A stretch of DNA of 64,000 nucleotides from Sciscionella marina DSM 45152 (GTDB lineage: Bacteria > Actinomycetota > Actinomycetes > Mycobacteriales > Pseudonocardiaceae): assembly GCF_000379465.1 (NCBI RefSeq), contig NZ_KB905386.1, positions 1 to 64,000 on the forward strand, in the 5' to 3' direction. The position numbers were made by a program, and so were the translations under genes. Shown piece by piece: positions 56,276 to 64,000 of the stretch. Under the pieces are notes generated by a model. The model saw only the letters and a list, made by a program, of their open reading frames with translations, ran no database searches and was not told where the DNA came from. Each line of letters starts with the position of its first letter. Positions within the stretch are counted from its first letter, which is position 1.

Positions 56276-58264
56276 ATGGCAGAGTCAGAAAGCCCAGCCC
56301 TGGACAACCTGCTCACCGAGAGCAGGACCTTCCCGCCGAGTCAAGCGTTCACCGCCCAGGCGAACGCCGGCGAGGGTCTCTATGCGCAGGCCGACGCGGA
56401 CCGCGAGGCGTTCTGGGCCGAGCAGGCGCGGCGGCTCTCGTGGGCGGACGAGTGGCACACGGTGCTCGACTGGTCGGACGCGCCGTTCGCGAAGTGGTTC
56501 GTCGGCGGGAAGCTCAACGTCGCCTACAACTGCGTCGACCGGCACGTGGAGGCAGGCAACGGCGACCGCGTCGCCATTCACTGGGAGGGCGAACCCGGCG
56601 ACACCCGCACGATCACCTACGCGGATCTCAAGGACGAGGTCTCCCGCGCGGCGAACGCGCTCACCGAGCTCGGGATCCGCGCGGGTGACCGGGTCGCCAT
56701 CCAGTTGCCGATGATCCCGGAGGCCGTCGTCTCCATGCTGGCGTGCGCGCGCATCGGCGCGGCGCACAGCGTGGTGTTCGGCGGTTTCTCCCCGGCCGCG
56801 CTGCGTTCCCGCATCGAGGACGCCGAGGCGAAGCTGCTGATCACCTCGGACGGGCAGTACCGCAGGGGCAAACCCGCCCCGATGAAGGAGAACACCGACG
56901 AGGCCACCAAGGACACCCCGACGATCGAGCACGTGCTCGTCGTCAAGCGCACCGAGACCGAGATCCCCTGGATCGAGGGCCGGGACCTGTGGTGGCACGA
57001 GGCGGTCGGCAAGCAGTCCGCCGAGCACACCCCGGAGGCCTTCGACGCCGAGCAGCCGCTCTACATCCTCTACACCTCGGGCACGACCGGGAAACCGAAG
57101 GGGATCCTGCACACCTCGGGCGGCTACCTCACCCAGGCCTCGTACACCCACCACAACATCTTCGACGTCAAGCCGGACTCCGATGTGTACTGGTGCGCCG
57201 CCGATATCGGCTGGGTGACCGGGCACAGCTACATCGTCTACGGCCCGCTGTCCAACGGGGCCACGCAGGTGATGTACGAGGGGACACCGAACACCCCGAA
57301 CGAGCACCGGCACTTCGAGATCATCGAGAAGTACAAGGTCTCGGTGTACTACATCGCGCCCACGCTGGTGCGCACGTTCATGAAGTGGGGGCGCGAGATC
57401 CCGGCCGAGCACGACCTGTCCTCGATCCGGGTGCTCGGCAGCGTCGGCGAGCCGATCAATCCGGAGGCCTGGATCTGGTACCGGGACAACATCGGCGGTG
57501 GCAGCGCGCCGATCATGGACACCTGGTGGCAGACCGAGACCGGGGCGATCATGATCTCCCCGCTTCCCGGGGTCACCGCGCTCAAACCCGGTTCCGCGCA
57601 GACCCCGCTTCCCGGGATCTCGGCGAAGGTCGTGGACGACGATGGCAACGACGTCGGCCGCGGTGGTGGCGGTTATCTGGTGCTCGACAAGCCCTGGCCC
57701 GCGATGCTGCGCGGGATCTGGGGCGACAACGAGCGCTACAAGGACACCTACTGGTCCCGGTTCGCCGACAAGGGCTACTACTTCGCCGGTGACGGGGCCA
57801 AGTACGACGATGACGGCGATATCTGGCTGCTCGGCCGGGTCGACGACGTGATGAACATTTCCGGGCACCGCATCTCGACGACCGAGGTGGAGTCCGCGCT
57901 CGTCTCGCACCCGACCGTGGCCGAGGCGGCCGTCGTCGGGGCCTCCGATGAGACCACCGGTCAGGGCATCGTGGCGTTCGTGATCCTGCGCAGTGCGGCT
58001 GCCTCGGAGAGCGACGATCCAGCCAAGGGCGCCGAGGCGATCACCGCGCTGCGCAACCACGTGGCCAGCGAGATCGGCCCGATCGCGAAGCCGCGCCAGA
58101 TCATGGTGGTGCAGGAGCTGCCGAAGACCCGTTCCGGCAAGATCATGCGCCGCCTGCTGCGTGATGTGGCCGAGAACCGGGCCGTCGGCGATGTCACCAC
58201 GCTCGCCGACTCCAGCGTGATGGACCAGATCACCCAGGGCCTGCAGGCCGGCGGCGAGGACTGA
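56276..58264 (+). CDS. acs: Acetyl-CoA synthetase (AMP-forming)
   Basis: Activates acetate to acetyl-CoA via acetyl-AMP. At 662 aa it has the expected length. Motifs are LYILYTSGTTGKPKGILHTS (P-loop), DTWWQTETGAIMISPLPG (A5-type), YYFAGDGAKYDDDGDIWLLG (hinge region) and TRSGKIMRRLLRD, whose Lys is the catalytic residue normally controlled by acetylation. It is preceded by AAAGGAGCC and satP, and ends in a strong hairpin. Mycobacterial acs (Rv3667) lies in the same position relative to marP and nth. Confidence 0.97.
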   Translation: MAESESPALDNLLTESRTFPPSQAFTAQANAGEGLYAQADADREAFWAEQARRLSWADEWHTVLDWSDAPFAKWFVGGKLNVAYNCVDRHVEAGNGDRVAIHWEGEPGDTRTITYADLKDEVSRAANALTELGIRAGDRVAIQLPMIPEAVVSMLACARIGAAHSVVFGGFSPAALRSRIEDAEAKLLITSDGQYRRGKPAPMKENTDEATKDTPTIEHVLVVKRTETEIPWIEGRDLWWHEAVGKQSAEHTPEAFDAEQPLYILYTSGTTGKPKGILHTSGGYLTQASYTHHNIFDVKPDSDVYWCAADIGWVTGHSYIVYGPLSNGATQVMYEGTPNTPNEHRHFEIIEKYKVSVYYIAPTLVRTFMKWGREIPAEHDLSSIRVLGSVGEPINPEAWIWYRDNIGGGSAPIMDTWWQTETGAIMISPLPGVTALKPGSAQTPLPGISAKVVDDDGNDVGRGGGGYLVLDKPWPAMLRGIWGDNERYKDTYWSRFADKGYYFAGDGAKYDDDGDIWLLGRVDDVMNISGHRISTTEVESALVSHPTVAEAAVVGASDETTGQGIVAFVILRSAAASESDDPAKGAEAITALRNHVASEIGPIAKPRQIMVVQELPKTRSGKIMRRLLRDVAENRAVGDVTTLADSSVMDQITQGLQAGGED

Positions 58265-58272
58265 GTAGCCGA

Positions 58273-58312
58273 CGAGCAGGGCCCACCGGGAACCACCGGT
58301 GGGCCCTGCTCG
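58273..58312. terminator. Bidirectional hairpin between acs and a convergent gene
   Basis: CGAGCAGGGCCCACCGG pairs perfectly with CCGGTGGGCCCTGCTCG (17-bp stem, 6-base loop) in the short gap between the convergent stops of acs and the 58316-58627 gene. It has no T-tract. Confidence 0.75.
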
Positions 58313-58315
58313 TGT

Positions 58316-58627
58316 TCAGGCACGCTCGTCCTCCGGATTCGGCCGCCCGGCCACGGTGTTCAGCCAGTGCGGGCCACCACGCGCGTGGAACACGCTGATC
58401 GCCAGCGCACCGGCCGCCGCTGCCACCGGCTGCGACCGTCCACGGCCCGCGGCGCACAGCAATCCGCCGGCGAGAGCGAAGGCCGAAACCCCAGCGAGCG
58501 CATTGCGTTCCGCCGAGTTCCCGAGCACGCACGAGTACCGGACACCACGGACCCCGCTCAGGAAATGCGGCACCCCGTTGGCGAGCATCAGTCCACCGAG
58601 GAAGGCCGCGCCGGTTCGGGACACCAT
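58316..58627 (-). CDS. Small membrane protein of unknown function
   Basis: A 103-aa protein with three hydrophobic stretches (GAAFLGGLMLANGVPHFLSG; ALAGVSAFALAGGLLCAAG; AAAGALAISVFHARGG). The N-terminal GLMLANGVPHFLSGVRG block recurs in actinobacterial small integral proteins of unknown role. It is convergent to acs, with the terminator hairpin between. There is no partner gene. Confidence 0.6.
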   Translation of the reverse strand: MVSRTGAAFLGGLMLANGVPHFLSGVRGVRYSCVLGNSAERNALAGVSAFALAGGLLCAAGRGRSQPVAAAAGALAISVFHARGGPHWLNTVAGRPNPEDERA

Positions 58628-58743
58628 GACCGGTCAACGAGGTGACGATGGTGCGGGTTCCGGCCGACCCGAAACCCGCGGCATCGAACGCGTGTTCTAC
58701 AGTGTTGTCCGCGTGAGAGCAGCTGAGCGAGAGGAAACCGCAG

Positions 58744-59229
58744 GTGACCGCACCGGCCGAGAACGCAGCAGAGGAAACACAGACGCCTTCGGGTGGACTC
58801 GCCGCGCAGGCAACCCCGGTCACGCCGGATGGCGCACCGGCGAACGGCCAGTCCACCGAACCGGGTGAGGCGGCCGAGGCCAGTGCCGATGAGGCCCCCA
58901 AGCCGAAGCGCGGGCGCCCCAAGGGCGGGGCCCGCAAGACCCGCAGCGTGGAACTGACCCTGACGATCAGTGGCGGCGCGGACGGCGAATGGCAGGCCGA
59001 CCTGCGGCACGGCACCGAACGGCTCGTGCAGGGGATGATCATTCCCGCTGCCGCGGTCTCCCGCGCCGCCAAGGAGCTGCACCCGGAGATCTCCGGCGGG
59101 ATCGAGACGGTGCTCGACGAGACCCGCAAGCAGCACCGGGAACGCCTCGAGCAGCTCGAGGCGGAGATGAGCAAGGTCAAGCAGGCCCTCGCCGAACTCG
59201 AAGACGAGGAAGACGAGGAAGACGAGTAG
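58744..59229 (+). CDS. AT-hook-like, coiled-coil protein (DUF6319-like)
   Basis: A 161-aa protein from a GTG with GAGGAAACCGCAG upstream. Three parts are visible: a disordered, acidic/Ala-Pro N-terminus; an AT-hook-like PKPKRGRPKGGARKT (residues about 57-71), which suggests DNA contact; and a conserved globular segment (SVELTLTISGGADGEWQADL). A C-terminal coiled coil ends in a polyacidic EDEEDEEDE tail. Similar proteins are common in Pseudonocardiales; a nucleoid or regulatory role is only an inference. Confidence 0.65.
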   Translation: MTAPAENAAEETQTPSGGLAAQATPVTPDGAPANGQSTEPGEAAEASADEAPKPKRGRPKGGARKTRSVELTLTISGGADGEWQADLRHGTERLVQGMIIPAAAVSRAAKELHPEISGGIETVLDETRKQHRERLEQLEAEMSKVKQALAELEDEEDEEDE

Positions 59230-59279
59230 GAACGTCTCGGGGCTGGGTTGCTTGGCGACAAAACCAGTAGGCTTGCCTC

Positions 59280-60482
59280 GTGACGGACGGTGACGAGGCG
59301 ACGGACAGGCGAACCCCCGTCGCCGAGTTCGCCCGGTTCCTGCGCACCGAGACCGTCGGTGGCATGGTGCTGCTCGGTGCGGCCGCGCTCGCGCTGATTC
59401 TGGCCAACTCGCCGCTGGACGAGGTGTACCGCGCGATCCGCGAGTTCACGATCGGGCCTTCCGCGCTGCACCTGAACCTGAGCGTGGAGGCCTGGGTCAA
59501 GGACGGGCTGCTGGCCCTGTTCTTCTACGTTGCCGGGCTCGAACTCAAACGCGAGCTCGTGGTCGGCGAGCTCTCCACGGTGAAGGCGGCGACCCTGCCC
59601 GCGATCGCCGCGATCGGCGGCATGATCGTGCCCGCGCTGCTCGCCTTCGCCGTCGGCGGCAGCGAGATCGGGGACGCCTGGTCGGTCCCGGTCGCCACGG
59701 ACATCGCCTTCGCGCTCGGGGTGCTCGCCCTCGCGGGTTCCAAGATGCCCAGCAGCGCGCGGGTCTTCCTGCTCTCCCTCGCGGTGGTGGACGATCTCGG
59801 TGCGATCACGGTGATCGCGATCCTGTTCACCGACTCGATCAACTGGTTCGCCGCGGGGGGCGCCGTCCTGCTGCTCGCGCTGTACTGGTTCTGTCAGCAC
59901 AAACGCGTCCGCACCCCGTTCGTCTACGTGCCGATCGCGCTACTGACCTGGTACGCGGTGCACGAGGCCGGGGTGCACGCCACCATCGCCGGGGTGCTGC
60001 TCGGCCTGCTGACCAGGGTGCGCCCCGATCCGGAGGAGCACGAGGCACCGGCGGTGCGGATGGAGCACCTGCTGCAGCCATGGTCGGCGGGCCTTGCCGT
60101 GCCACTGTTCGCATTGGTCGCGGCCGGGGTGCCGGTCAACGGCGAGGCGCTGTCCGCCGTGTTCGCCGATACGGTCCCGCTCGCGGTGATCGCCGGGCTC
60201 ATCGCGGGCAAGTTCATCGGGATCACCGGGTTCTCGTTCGCCGCGGTCAAGCTCGGTCTCGGCGCCAAACCCACGGGGCTGGGCTGGCGAGATGTGGCCG
60301 CGGTGGCGATGCTCGGCGGGGTCGGTTTCACCGTGTCACTGCTGATCGCGGAGCTCTCGCTGACCGGAGCACAGGCCGATCACGCGAAGGCCGCGGTGCT
60401 GATCGCCTCGGCGGTGGCCTCCCTGCTCGCGGCCGCGATGCTGGTGCACCGCAGCCGCGTACACACCGAGCTGCGTGAGTGA
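59280..60482 (+). CDS. nhaA: Na+/H+ antiporter NhaA
   Basis: A 400-aa, 11-12 helix antiporter exchanging cytoplasmic Na+ for external H+. Diagnostic regions are FFYVAGLELKRELVVGELS, the helix-IV region VATDIAFALGVLALAG with its TDxAF motif, and LAVVDDLGAITVIAILF, which contains the paired Asp that bind Na+. No Shine-Dalgarno sequence precedes GTG 59280; a TAGGCT sits about 7-12 bases upstream, so the message may be leaderless. Confidence 0.95.
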   Translation: MTDGDEATDRRTPVAEFARFLRTETVGGMVLLGAAALALILANSPLDEVYRAIREFTIGPSALHLNLSVEAWVKDGLLALFFYVAGLELKRELVVGELSTVKAATLPAIAAIGGMIVPALLAFAVGGSEIGDAWSVPVATDIAFALGVLALAGSKMPSSARVFLLSLAVVDDLGAITVIAILFTDSINWFAAGGAVLLLALYWFCQHKRVRTPFVYVPIALLTWYAVHEAGVHATIAGVLLGLLTRVRPDPEEHEAPAVRMEHLLQPWSAGLAVPLFALVAAGVPVNGEALSAVFADTVPLAVIAGLIAGKFIGITGFSFAAVKLGLGAKPTGLGWRDVAAVAMLGGVGFTVSLLIAELSLTGAQADHAKAAVLIASAVASLLAAAMLVHRSRVHTELRE

Positions 60483-60512
60483 TGCGTAAGGCGACGGGTG
60501 GCATGTGGCACG

Positions 60513-61043
60513 ATGAGCCGCGTGAGCACCGAGGAGCAGCAACCACATGGCCGCTTCGAGCCGGCGGTGCCGTCTATCCCGCTGGCCGAGGACAACGCCT
60601 ACGCGAGCGGCATTCCGACGAACGGTGACGGGCAGCAGTCCGTCGGCGCGCTCGTCCGGGACGCCTCGACCCACCTCTCCACGCTGGTGCGCGCCGAGGT
60701 CGAACTGGCGAAAGCCGAGGTCACCAAGGAGATCAAGAAGGCGCTGACCGGCAGCATCTTCTTCATCATCGCCCTCGTGGTGCTCGGCTTCAGCGCGTTC
60801 TTCTTCTTCATGGCGATCGCCGAACTGCTCGCCGATGTCGGGCTCTACCGCTCGGCCGCGTACGGGATCGTCTGGGGCGCGATGTTCGTGCTCGCCGCGC
60901 TCGCCGGGCTGCTCGGCTTCCTCAAGGTGCGCAAACTGCGCGCTCCGCAGCGCACGATCGACTCGGCCAAGGACACGGTCGCGGCGCTGCGCAACCGCGG
61001 TTCGGCCGACTCCGAGAAGGCGGACGAGGAACAGCAGAGCTGA
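60513..61043 (+). CDS. Holin-superfamily-III-like membrane protein
   Basis: A 176-aa protein; starts at ATG 60498, ATG 60513 and GTG 60522 are all in frame, and 60513 is a compromise. The N-terminus is hydrophilic. Next comes TLVRAEVELAKAEVTKEIKK, an amphipathic helix, and two membrane helices (GSIFFIIALVVLGFSAFFFF; YGIVWGAMFVLAALAGLLGF). This is the DUF1469/phage-holin-III pattern found in chromosomal actinobacterial genes, and mycobacterial Rv3669 occupies the same place. The prophage-like name does not imply a prophage here. Confidence 0.8.
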   Translation: MSRVSTEEQQPHGRFEPAVPSIPLAEDNAYASGIPTNGDGQQSVGALVRDASTHLSTLVRAEVELAKAEVTKEIKKALTGSIFFIIALVVLGFSAFFFFMAIAELLADVGLYRSAAYGIVWGAMFVLAALAGLLGFLKVRKLRAPQRTIDSAKDTVAALRNRGSADSEKADEEQQS

Positions 61044-61047
61044 GCGC

Positions 61048-62232
61048 TCACGCCGCGCAGGCCCCGGTGGCGACCCGGCTGGTCGAGTCCACGTTCTCCA
61101 GCGCGGCAGTGACCTGGCGCCTGGTCAGGGCATAGCCGGTCTCGCTGTCGTTCACCCCGGCACCGAACACCACGCCGAGCACGCTGCCGCCCGGCGTGAT
61201 CAGCGGCCCGCCGGAGTTTCCGCTGCGCACGGTCGCGCGCAGGATGTAGACCTGGCGGGTCACCCGCTGCGATTCGTAGATGTCCGGGATCCGCAGCGCC
61301 TGATCCTCGCGCACCTTCGCGGCCACCGCGGTGTACGGGCCGTCCAGCGGATAGCCGAGCACGATCGCGTCCTGCCCGGTGCTCGCCTCCTGCGAGCTGA
61401 ACTCCAGCGGCCGCGCGTGCAGCGAGGGAGCCGAGAGGATGGCCACGTCCACCTCGGGGTCGTAGTACACCACCCTCGCGGTGTAGGTGCCGTTCGCCGA
61501 CTCCACGGTCGTGCTCGTGGTTCCCGCGACCACGTGCGCGTTGGTCATGATCTTGCCGGGCGAGACCACGAAGCCGCTGCCCTCGAGCGCGCGTGAACAG
61601 GACGGGGCCCGCCCGCGCACCTTGACCACGCTCGGGCGGACCTTGCGCACCACGGCCGAGCGCTGCAGCGCGGTGTTCGGCGGGCCGACCTCACCGCCGA
61701 CCGGGGTCTGGGTGAACGGGCTCTCCACGGTCGGGAAGCCCGGGAAGTTCAGCTGGCGGCGCAGCTCCGAGGGCAGGTCCTTCGCGGCCTGGGGCATCAG
61801 CGTGTTCACCCCGGCCAGCACCTTGGAACTGTTGATCGCCGAGACCAGTCCGGGCATCCCCGGCATCCCGGTCAGCGAGAGCAACACGAACCAGGCCACC
61901 ACGAGCACCACGGCCGCCTGCAGCACCGCACCGAGCGCGTTGTCCACCCCCGCGACGTGCCGGTTCGTCACCCGCTTCTTGAGCAGCCGCCCCAGATAAA
62001 CCCCGATCGTCTCGCCCACCGCGGCCAGCAGCACGGGAATCCCGACCGAGAGCGCGGCACGCAGGCCCAGTGATTCGATCCCGGAGACCAGGGACGGTGC
62101 GAGCTTGATCCCGACGACGGCCCCGGCCAGCATCAGCACGATCGCGGGCAGGGTGACCACCAGGCCCTGCTTCGCCCCGATCAGCGCGACCGAGATCGCC
62201 AGCAGGATCACGAGCACATCGACCCAGTTCAC
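61048..62232 (-). CDS. marP: Membrane serine protease MarP (CvpA + trypsin-like)
   Basis: A 394-aa protein. The N-terminal CvpA-type four-helix membrane domain (NWVDVLVILLAISVALIGAK and VTLPAIVLMLAGAVVG) is followed by a periplasmic chymotrypsin-like domain. Its triad is IMTNAHVVAGT (His), YYDPEVDVAILSAP (Asp) and VRSGNSGGPLITPGG (Ser). Two conserved cysteines (APSCSRALEG and the terminal TGACAA) may form the activity-regulating disulphide known for MarP. In M. tuberculosis, MarP is needed to resist acid and oxidative stress and processes RipA. It is the last gene of the nth-tlpA-NUDIX-marP operon and overlaps the NUDIX stop by four bases. Confidence 0.93.
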   Translation of the reverse strand: MNWVDVLVILLAISVALIGAKQGLVVTLPAIVLMLAGAVVGIKLAPSLVSGIESLGLRAALSVGIPVLLAAVGETIGVYLGRLLKKRVTNRHVAGVDNALGAVLQAAVVLVVAWFVLLSLTGMPGMPGLVSAINSSKVLAGVNTLMPQAAKDLPSELRRQLNFPGFPTVESPFTQTPVGGEVGPPNTALQRSAVVRKVRPSVVKVRGRAPSCSRALEGSGFVVSPGKIMTNAHVVAGTTSTTVESANGTYTARVVYYDPEVDVAILSAPSLHARPLEFSSQEASTGQDAIVLGYPLDGPYTAVAAKVREDQALRIPDIYESQRVTRQVYILRATVRSGNSGGPLITPGGSVLGVVFGAGVNDSETGYALTRRQVTAALENVDSTSRVATGACAA

Positions 62233-62972
62233 GCTTGCACCCTCCCCCGCAACGGCGGCATCTCCCGTACGGTCCGCCAGGCTTCGTCGAGCTCGAGCAC
62301 TCTATCGTGGCCGCGGTCACTACCGGTGTCCCAACCACCCAAGGAGAGCAGACCGGTCAGTACGAGGCCGGTGAAGCCCCAGACGAGCATCCCGGGGACC
62401 AGGAAGGCCGGGCCGGTGTACCGCTCACGCACCCGCACCTGCACGCGGTTGGCCGGGTCGAGCAGGTACCGCATCGGGACCCTGGCCACCGCGGCCGTCT
62501 CCCCCGGATCGATCGCACTCACCGGGACATCCCGCGTCCAGTACGCGAGCACCGGGGTGACCGTGTACCCGGAGACCGGGATCATCAGCCGGGGAAGGAC
62601 CCCGATCGGGCGCACCGCGTCCGCGGGAAGGCCCACCTCCTCGCGGGCCTCGCGCAGCGCCGTCTCGACCGGGCCGTGGTCCCCCGGCTCGGCCCCGCCA
62701 CCAGGGAAAGAGACCTGTCCGGCGTGCGCGCCCAGGGTGTCCGCGCGCAGCTGGAGCACCACATCCTCGGCACCGTCCGCGCCGAACACCACCAGTACCG
62801 CGGCCTCGCGCGCGCCGCCGCCCTGCTTCGCCAGCCGCTGCAGCAGCCCGCCGTCCAGCTCGCCGCTCGCCCCGGTCAGGGTGCGCAGCCAGGAGGGCAC
62901 CAGCTCCGGGGCGACGAGCGGTCCCGCGAAGGGTTCGCCGGACCAGGCCGGGTAGGCGGGGTTGTCAGCCAT
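62229..62972 (-). CDS. NUDIX hydrolase, CoA-pyrophosphatase type
   Basis: A 247-aa protein. The Nudix box GGGAEPGDHGPVETALREAR continues EEVGL and fits GX5EX7REUXEEXGU. Just before it, LRADTLGAHAGQVSFPGG is the NudL/CoAse signature (LLTxR...HxGQVxFPGG). It probably splits CoA or its derivatives into phosphopantetheine and 3',5'-ADP. A C-terminal hydrophobic helix (PGMLVWGFTGLVLTGLLSL) is typical of this subgroup. It directly abuts the tlpA stop and overlaps marP. Confidence 0.88.
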   Translation of the reverse strand: MADNPAYPAWSGEPFAGPLVAPELVPSWLRTLTGASGELDGGLLQRLAKQGGGAREAAVLVVFGADGAEDVVLQLRADTLGAHAGQVSFPGGGAEPGDHGPVETALREAREEVGLPADAVRPIGVLPRLMIPVSGYTVTPVLAYWTRDVPVSAIDPGETAAVARVPMRYLLDPANRVQVRVRERYTGPAFLVPGMLVWGFTGLVLTGLLSLGGWDTGSDRGHDRVLELDEAWRTVREMPPLRGRVQA

Positions 62973-63593
62973 TCAACGCTCCTTGTACCGGTCGACGGCC
63001 GCGGCGATCGAGTCGGTCTCGGTGAACACCCGCGGTTCGGTGACGAAGTGCACCGCGCCGTCGGCGGTCACCACATAGGAAGCGGGGAGGGCGGGCGGCA
63101 CCGCGAACGCGGCGCGCGCCGCACCGGAATCGTGCACCGCGGGCAACCGGACCCCGAGCTCGCCGAGCATCCTGCGGCCCTGTTCGGGATCGCTCTGCAC
63201 CTGCACGAGCAGCACGTTCGCCGCGCCCGTGCGGTTGGCGTACTCGGCGAGCCGCGGCAGTTCCTGGCGGCACGGGGCGCACCAGCTCGCCCATACGTTG
63301 ACCAGGGTGGTCTTCCCGGCGAGCGCGGCCCCCAGGTCCACATCCGAGCCGTCGGCGAGGCAGTTCGCGTGCACCCCGCGCAGCTGGGCGACCTGGCCGC
63401 CGCTGCCGCCGGGGCAACCCGGCAGGTTCACCCGCGCCGGTGGCGCTGCCGCGGAGGTGCGCACCGGGGCGGGGGCGGCCCGATCGGATTCGCCCTCGTC
63501 ACCGCCACGTGGCCACAGCGCGATGACGCAGGCGAGCACGAGCACCACGACGACCAGCAGCCACCGCAGTCCCGTTTTCCTGCCCCGGTCCAT
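62973..63593 (-). CDS. TlpA/ResA-type membrane-anchored thioredoxin
   Basis: A 206-aa protein with an N-terminal anchor (GLRWLLVVVVLVLACVIALW) and an extracytoplasmic thioredoxin fold. The redox motif is LVNVWASWCAPCRQELPRL (WCxxC), with ALPASYVVTADGAVHF as the cis-Pro strand. An extra Cys pair (LPGCPGG and HANCLADG) precedes the core. It probably reduces or maintures extracellular disulphides; mycobacterial Rv3673c is in the same operon position. Its start overlaps the nth stop by one base. Confidence 0.88.
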   Translation of the reverse strand: MDRGRKTGLRWLLVVVVLVLACVIALWPRGGDEGESDRAAPAPVRTSAAAPPARVNLPGCPGGSGGQVAQLRGVHANCLADGSDVDLGAALAGKTTLVNVWASWCAPCRQELPRLAEYANRTGAANVLLVQVQSDPEQGRRMLGELGVRLPAVHDSGAARAAFAVPPALPASYVVTADGAVHFVTEPRVFTETDSIAAAVDRYKER

Positions 63594-64000
63594 CAGCCCA
63601 GCTCATCCGCGAGCGCGAGCAGGTGCTCTGCCTCCGGACCTTTCACCAGCGCGGCGGCCTCGTCCCGTCCGGTAGGGCCGATACCGTAGGAGGGGCATTC
63701 CCTGGCGAGAAAGCACGCCCCGCAGGCCGGTTTGCGCGCGTGACACACCCGCCTGCCATGGAAGATCACCAGGTGCGAAAGCTGGGTCCAGTCCTTGCGC
63801 GGAATGAGCTCACCGATCGCGTGCTCCACCTTGACCGGATCCTCGAGCTCGGTCCAGCCCCAGCGGCGCACCAGCCTGCCGAAGTGGGTGTCCACGGTGA
63901 TCCCGGGGATGCCGAAGGCGTTGCCGAGCACCACGTTCGCGGTCTTGCGCCCGATCCCGGGCAGTTTGACCAGGTCCTCGAGCCGTGCGGGGACCTCGCC
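63593..64000 (-). CDS. nth: Endonuclease III (partial, 5' end beyond the window)
   Basis: DNA glycosylase/AP lyase of base-excision repair. Visible from the right edge is the helix-hairpin-helix [20 protein letters not shown], then [20 protein letters not shown], which has the catalytic Asp in TVDTH. The Fe-S cluster signature C-X6-C-X2-C-X5-C follows ([20 protein letters not shown]). The N-terminal half, with the earlier helices, lies outside the window. It is the first known gene of the minus-strand operon with tlpA, NUDIX and marP. The mycobacterial order (Rv3674c-Rv3671c) is the same. Confidence 0.95.
   Translation of the reverse strand, partial: GEVPARLEDLVKLPGIGRKTANVVLGNAFGIPGITVDTHFGRLVRRWGWTELEDPVKVEHAIGELIPRKDWTQLSHLVIFHGRRVCHARKPACGACFLARECPSYGIGPTGRDEAAALVKGPEAEHLLALADELG

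Noticed and set aside
60513-61043. Prophage remnant suggested by a holin-type protein
   Set aside because: The gene sits in a conserved chromosomal block (acs, nhaA, marP, nth) and no other phage genes are near; this holin superfamily is common in actinobacterial core genomes.

Overview
High-GC window with many GTG starts, 4-bp ATGA/GTGA gene overlaps, Tat-type signal peptides, a Tad pilus locus headed by ssd and a 6C RNA, and the gene block acs / holin-like / marP / NUDIX / tlpA / nth. This order matches the Mycobacterium Rv3654c-Rv3674c neighbourhood, so the host is an actinobacterium. The Pseudonocardiales (Amycolatopsis/Saccharomonospora-like) are my best guess; the species is not determinable from the sequence alone.

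The window falls into two parts. Bases 1 to about 28,280 are an accessory region: small unrelated genes, decayed mobile DNA, regulators and two candidate systems. The first candidate is a compact class I lanthipeptide locus (6.3-10.9 kb). Its precursor has an FDLE-type leader and is divergent from a full-length LanB dehydratase and a LanC cyclase; a GNAT acetyltransferase follows the precursor on the same strand. The second is a putative DNA-defence locus (19.2-26.6 kb): a PD-(D/E)XK-like nuclease overlapping a DEDDh exonuclease, divergent from a DUF262 (IDGNQR) protein and a PLD-nuclease/SNF2-helicase fusion. Around these lie an apparently intact IS110-family transposase, a frameshifted IS481-family transposase, a chimeric tyrosine-recombinase relic with an in-frame amber codon, a pRiA4b ORF-3-like gene with an in-frame amber codon, a broken SAM methyltransferase and a tRNA-Lys 3'-end copy that looks like an attachment-site scar.

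From tRNA-Ala(GGC) at 28,280 onward the window looks like conserved chromosome. It holds a DsbA-like protein and a WYL regulator; a carotenoid oxygenase operon with a divergent PadR regulator; the H+-pyrophosphatase hppA; an MrfA/YprA-type helicase; a stand-alone prim-pol-like protein; gnd; and the complete minus-strand operon ssd-tadA-tadB-tadC-DUF4244 pilin-tadE-Rv3654c-like, with a 6C small RNA upstream. Next comes a peptidoglycan-recovery operon: three Tat-exported enzymes (NagZ-like GH3, NamZ-like DUF1343, serine hydrolase), then murR and murQ. Together they would release GlcNAc and MurNAc from wall fragments and degrade MurNAc-6-phosphate. After that come acetate uptake and activation (satP-acs), nhaA, a holin-like membrane protein, and the tight minus-strand operon nth-tlpA-NUDIX-marP, whose first gene runs off the right edge.
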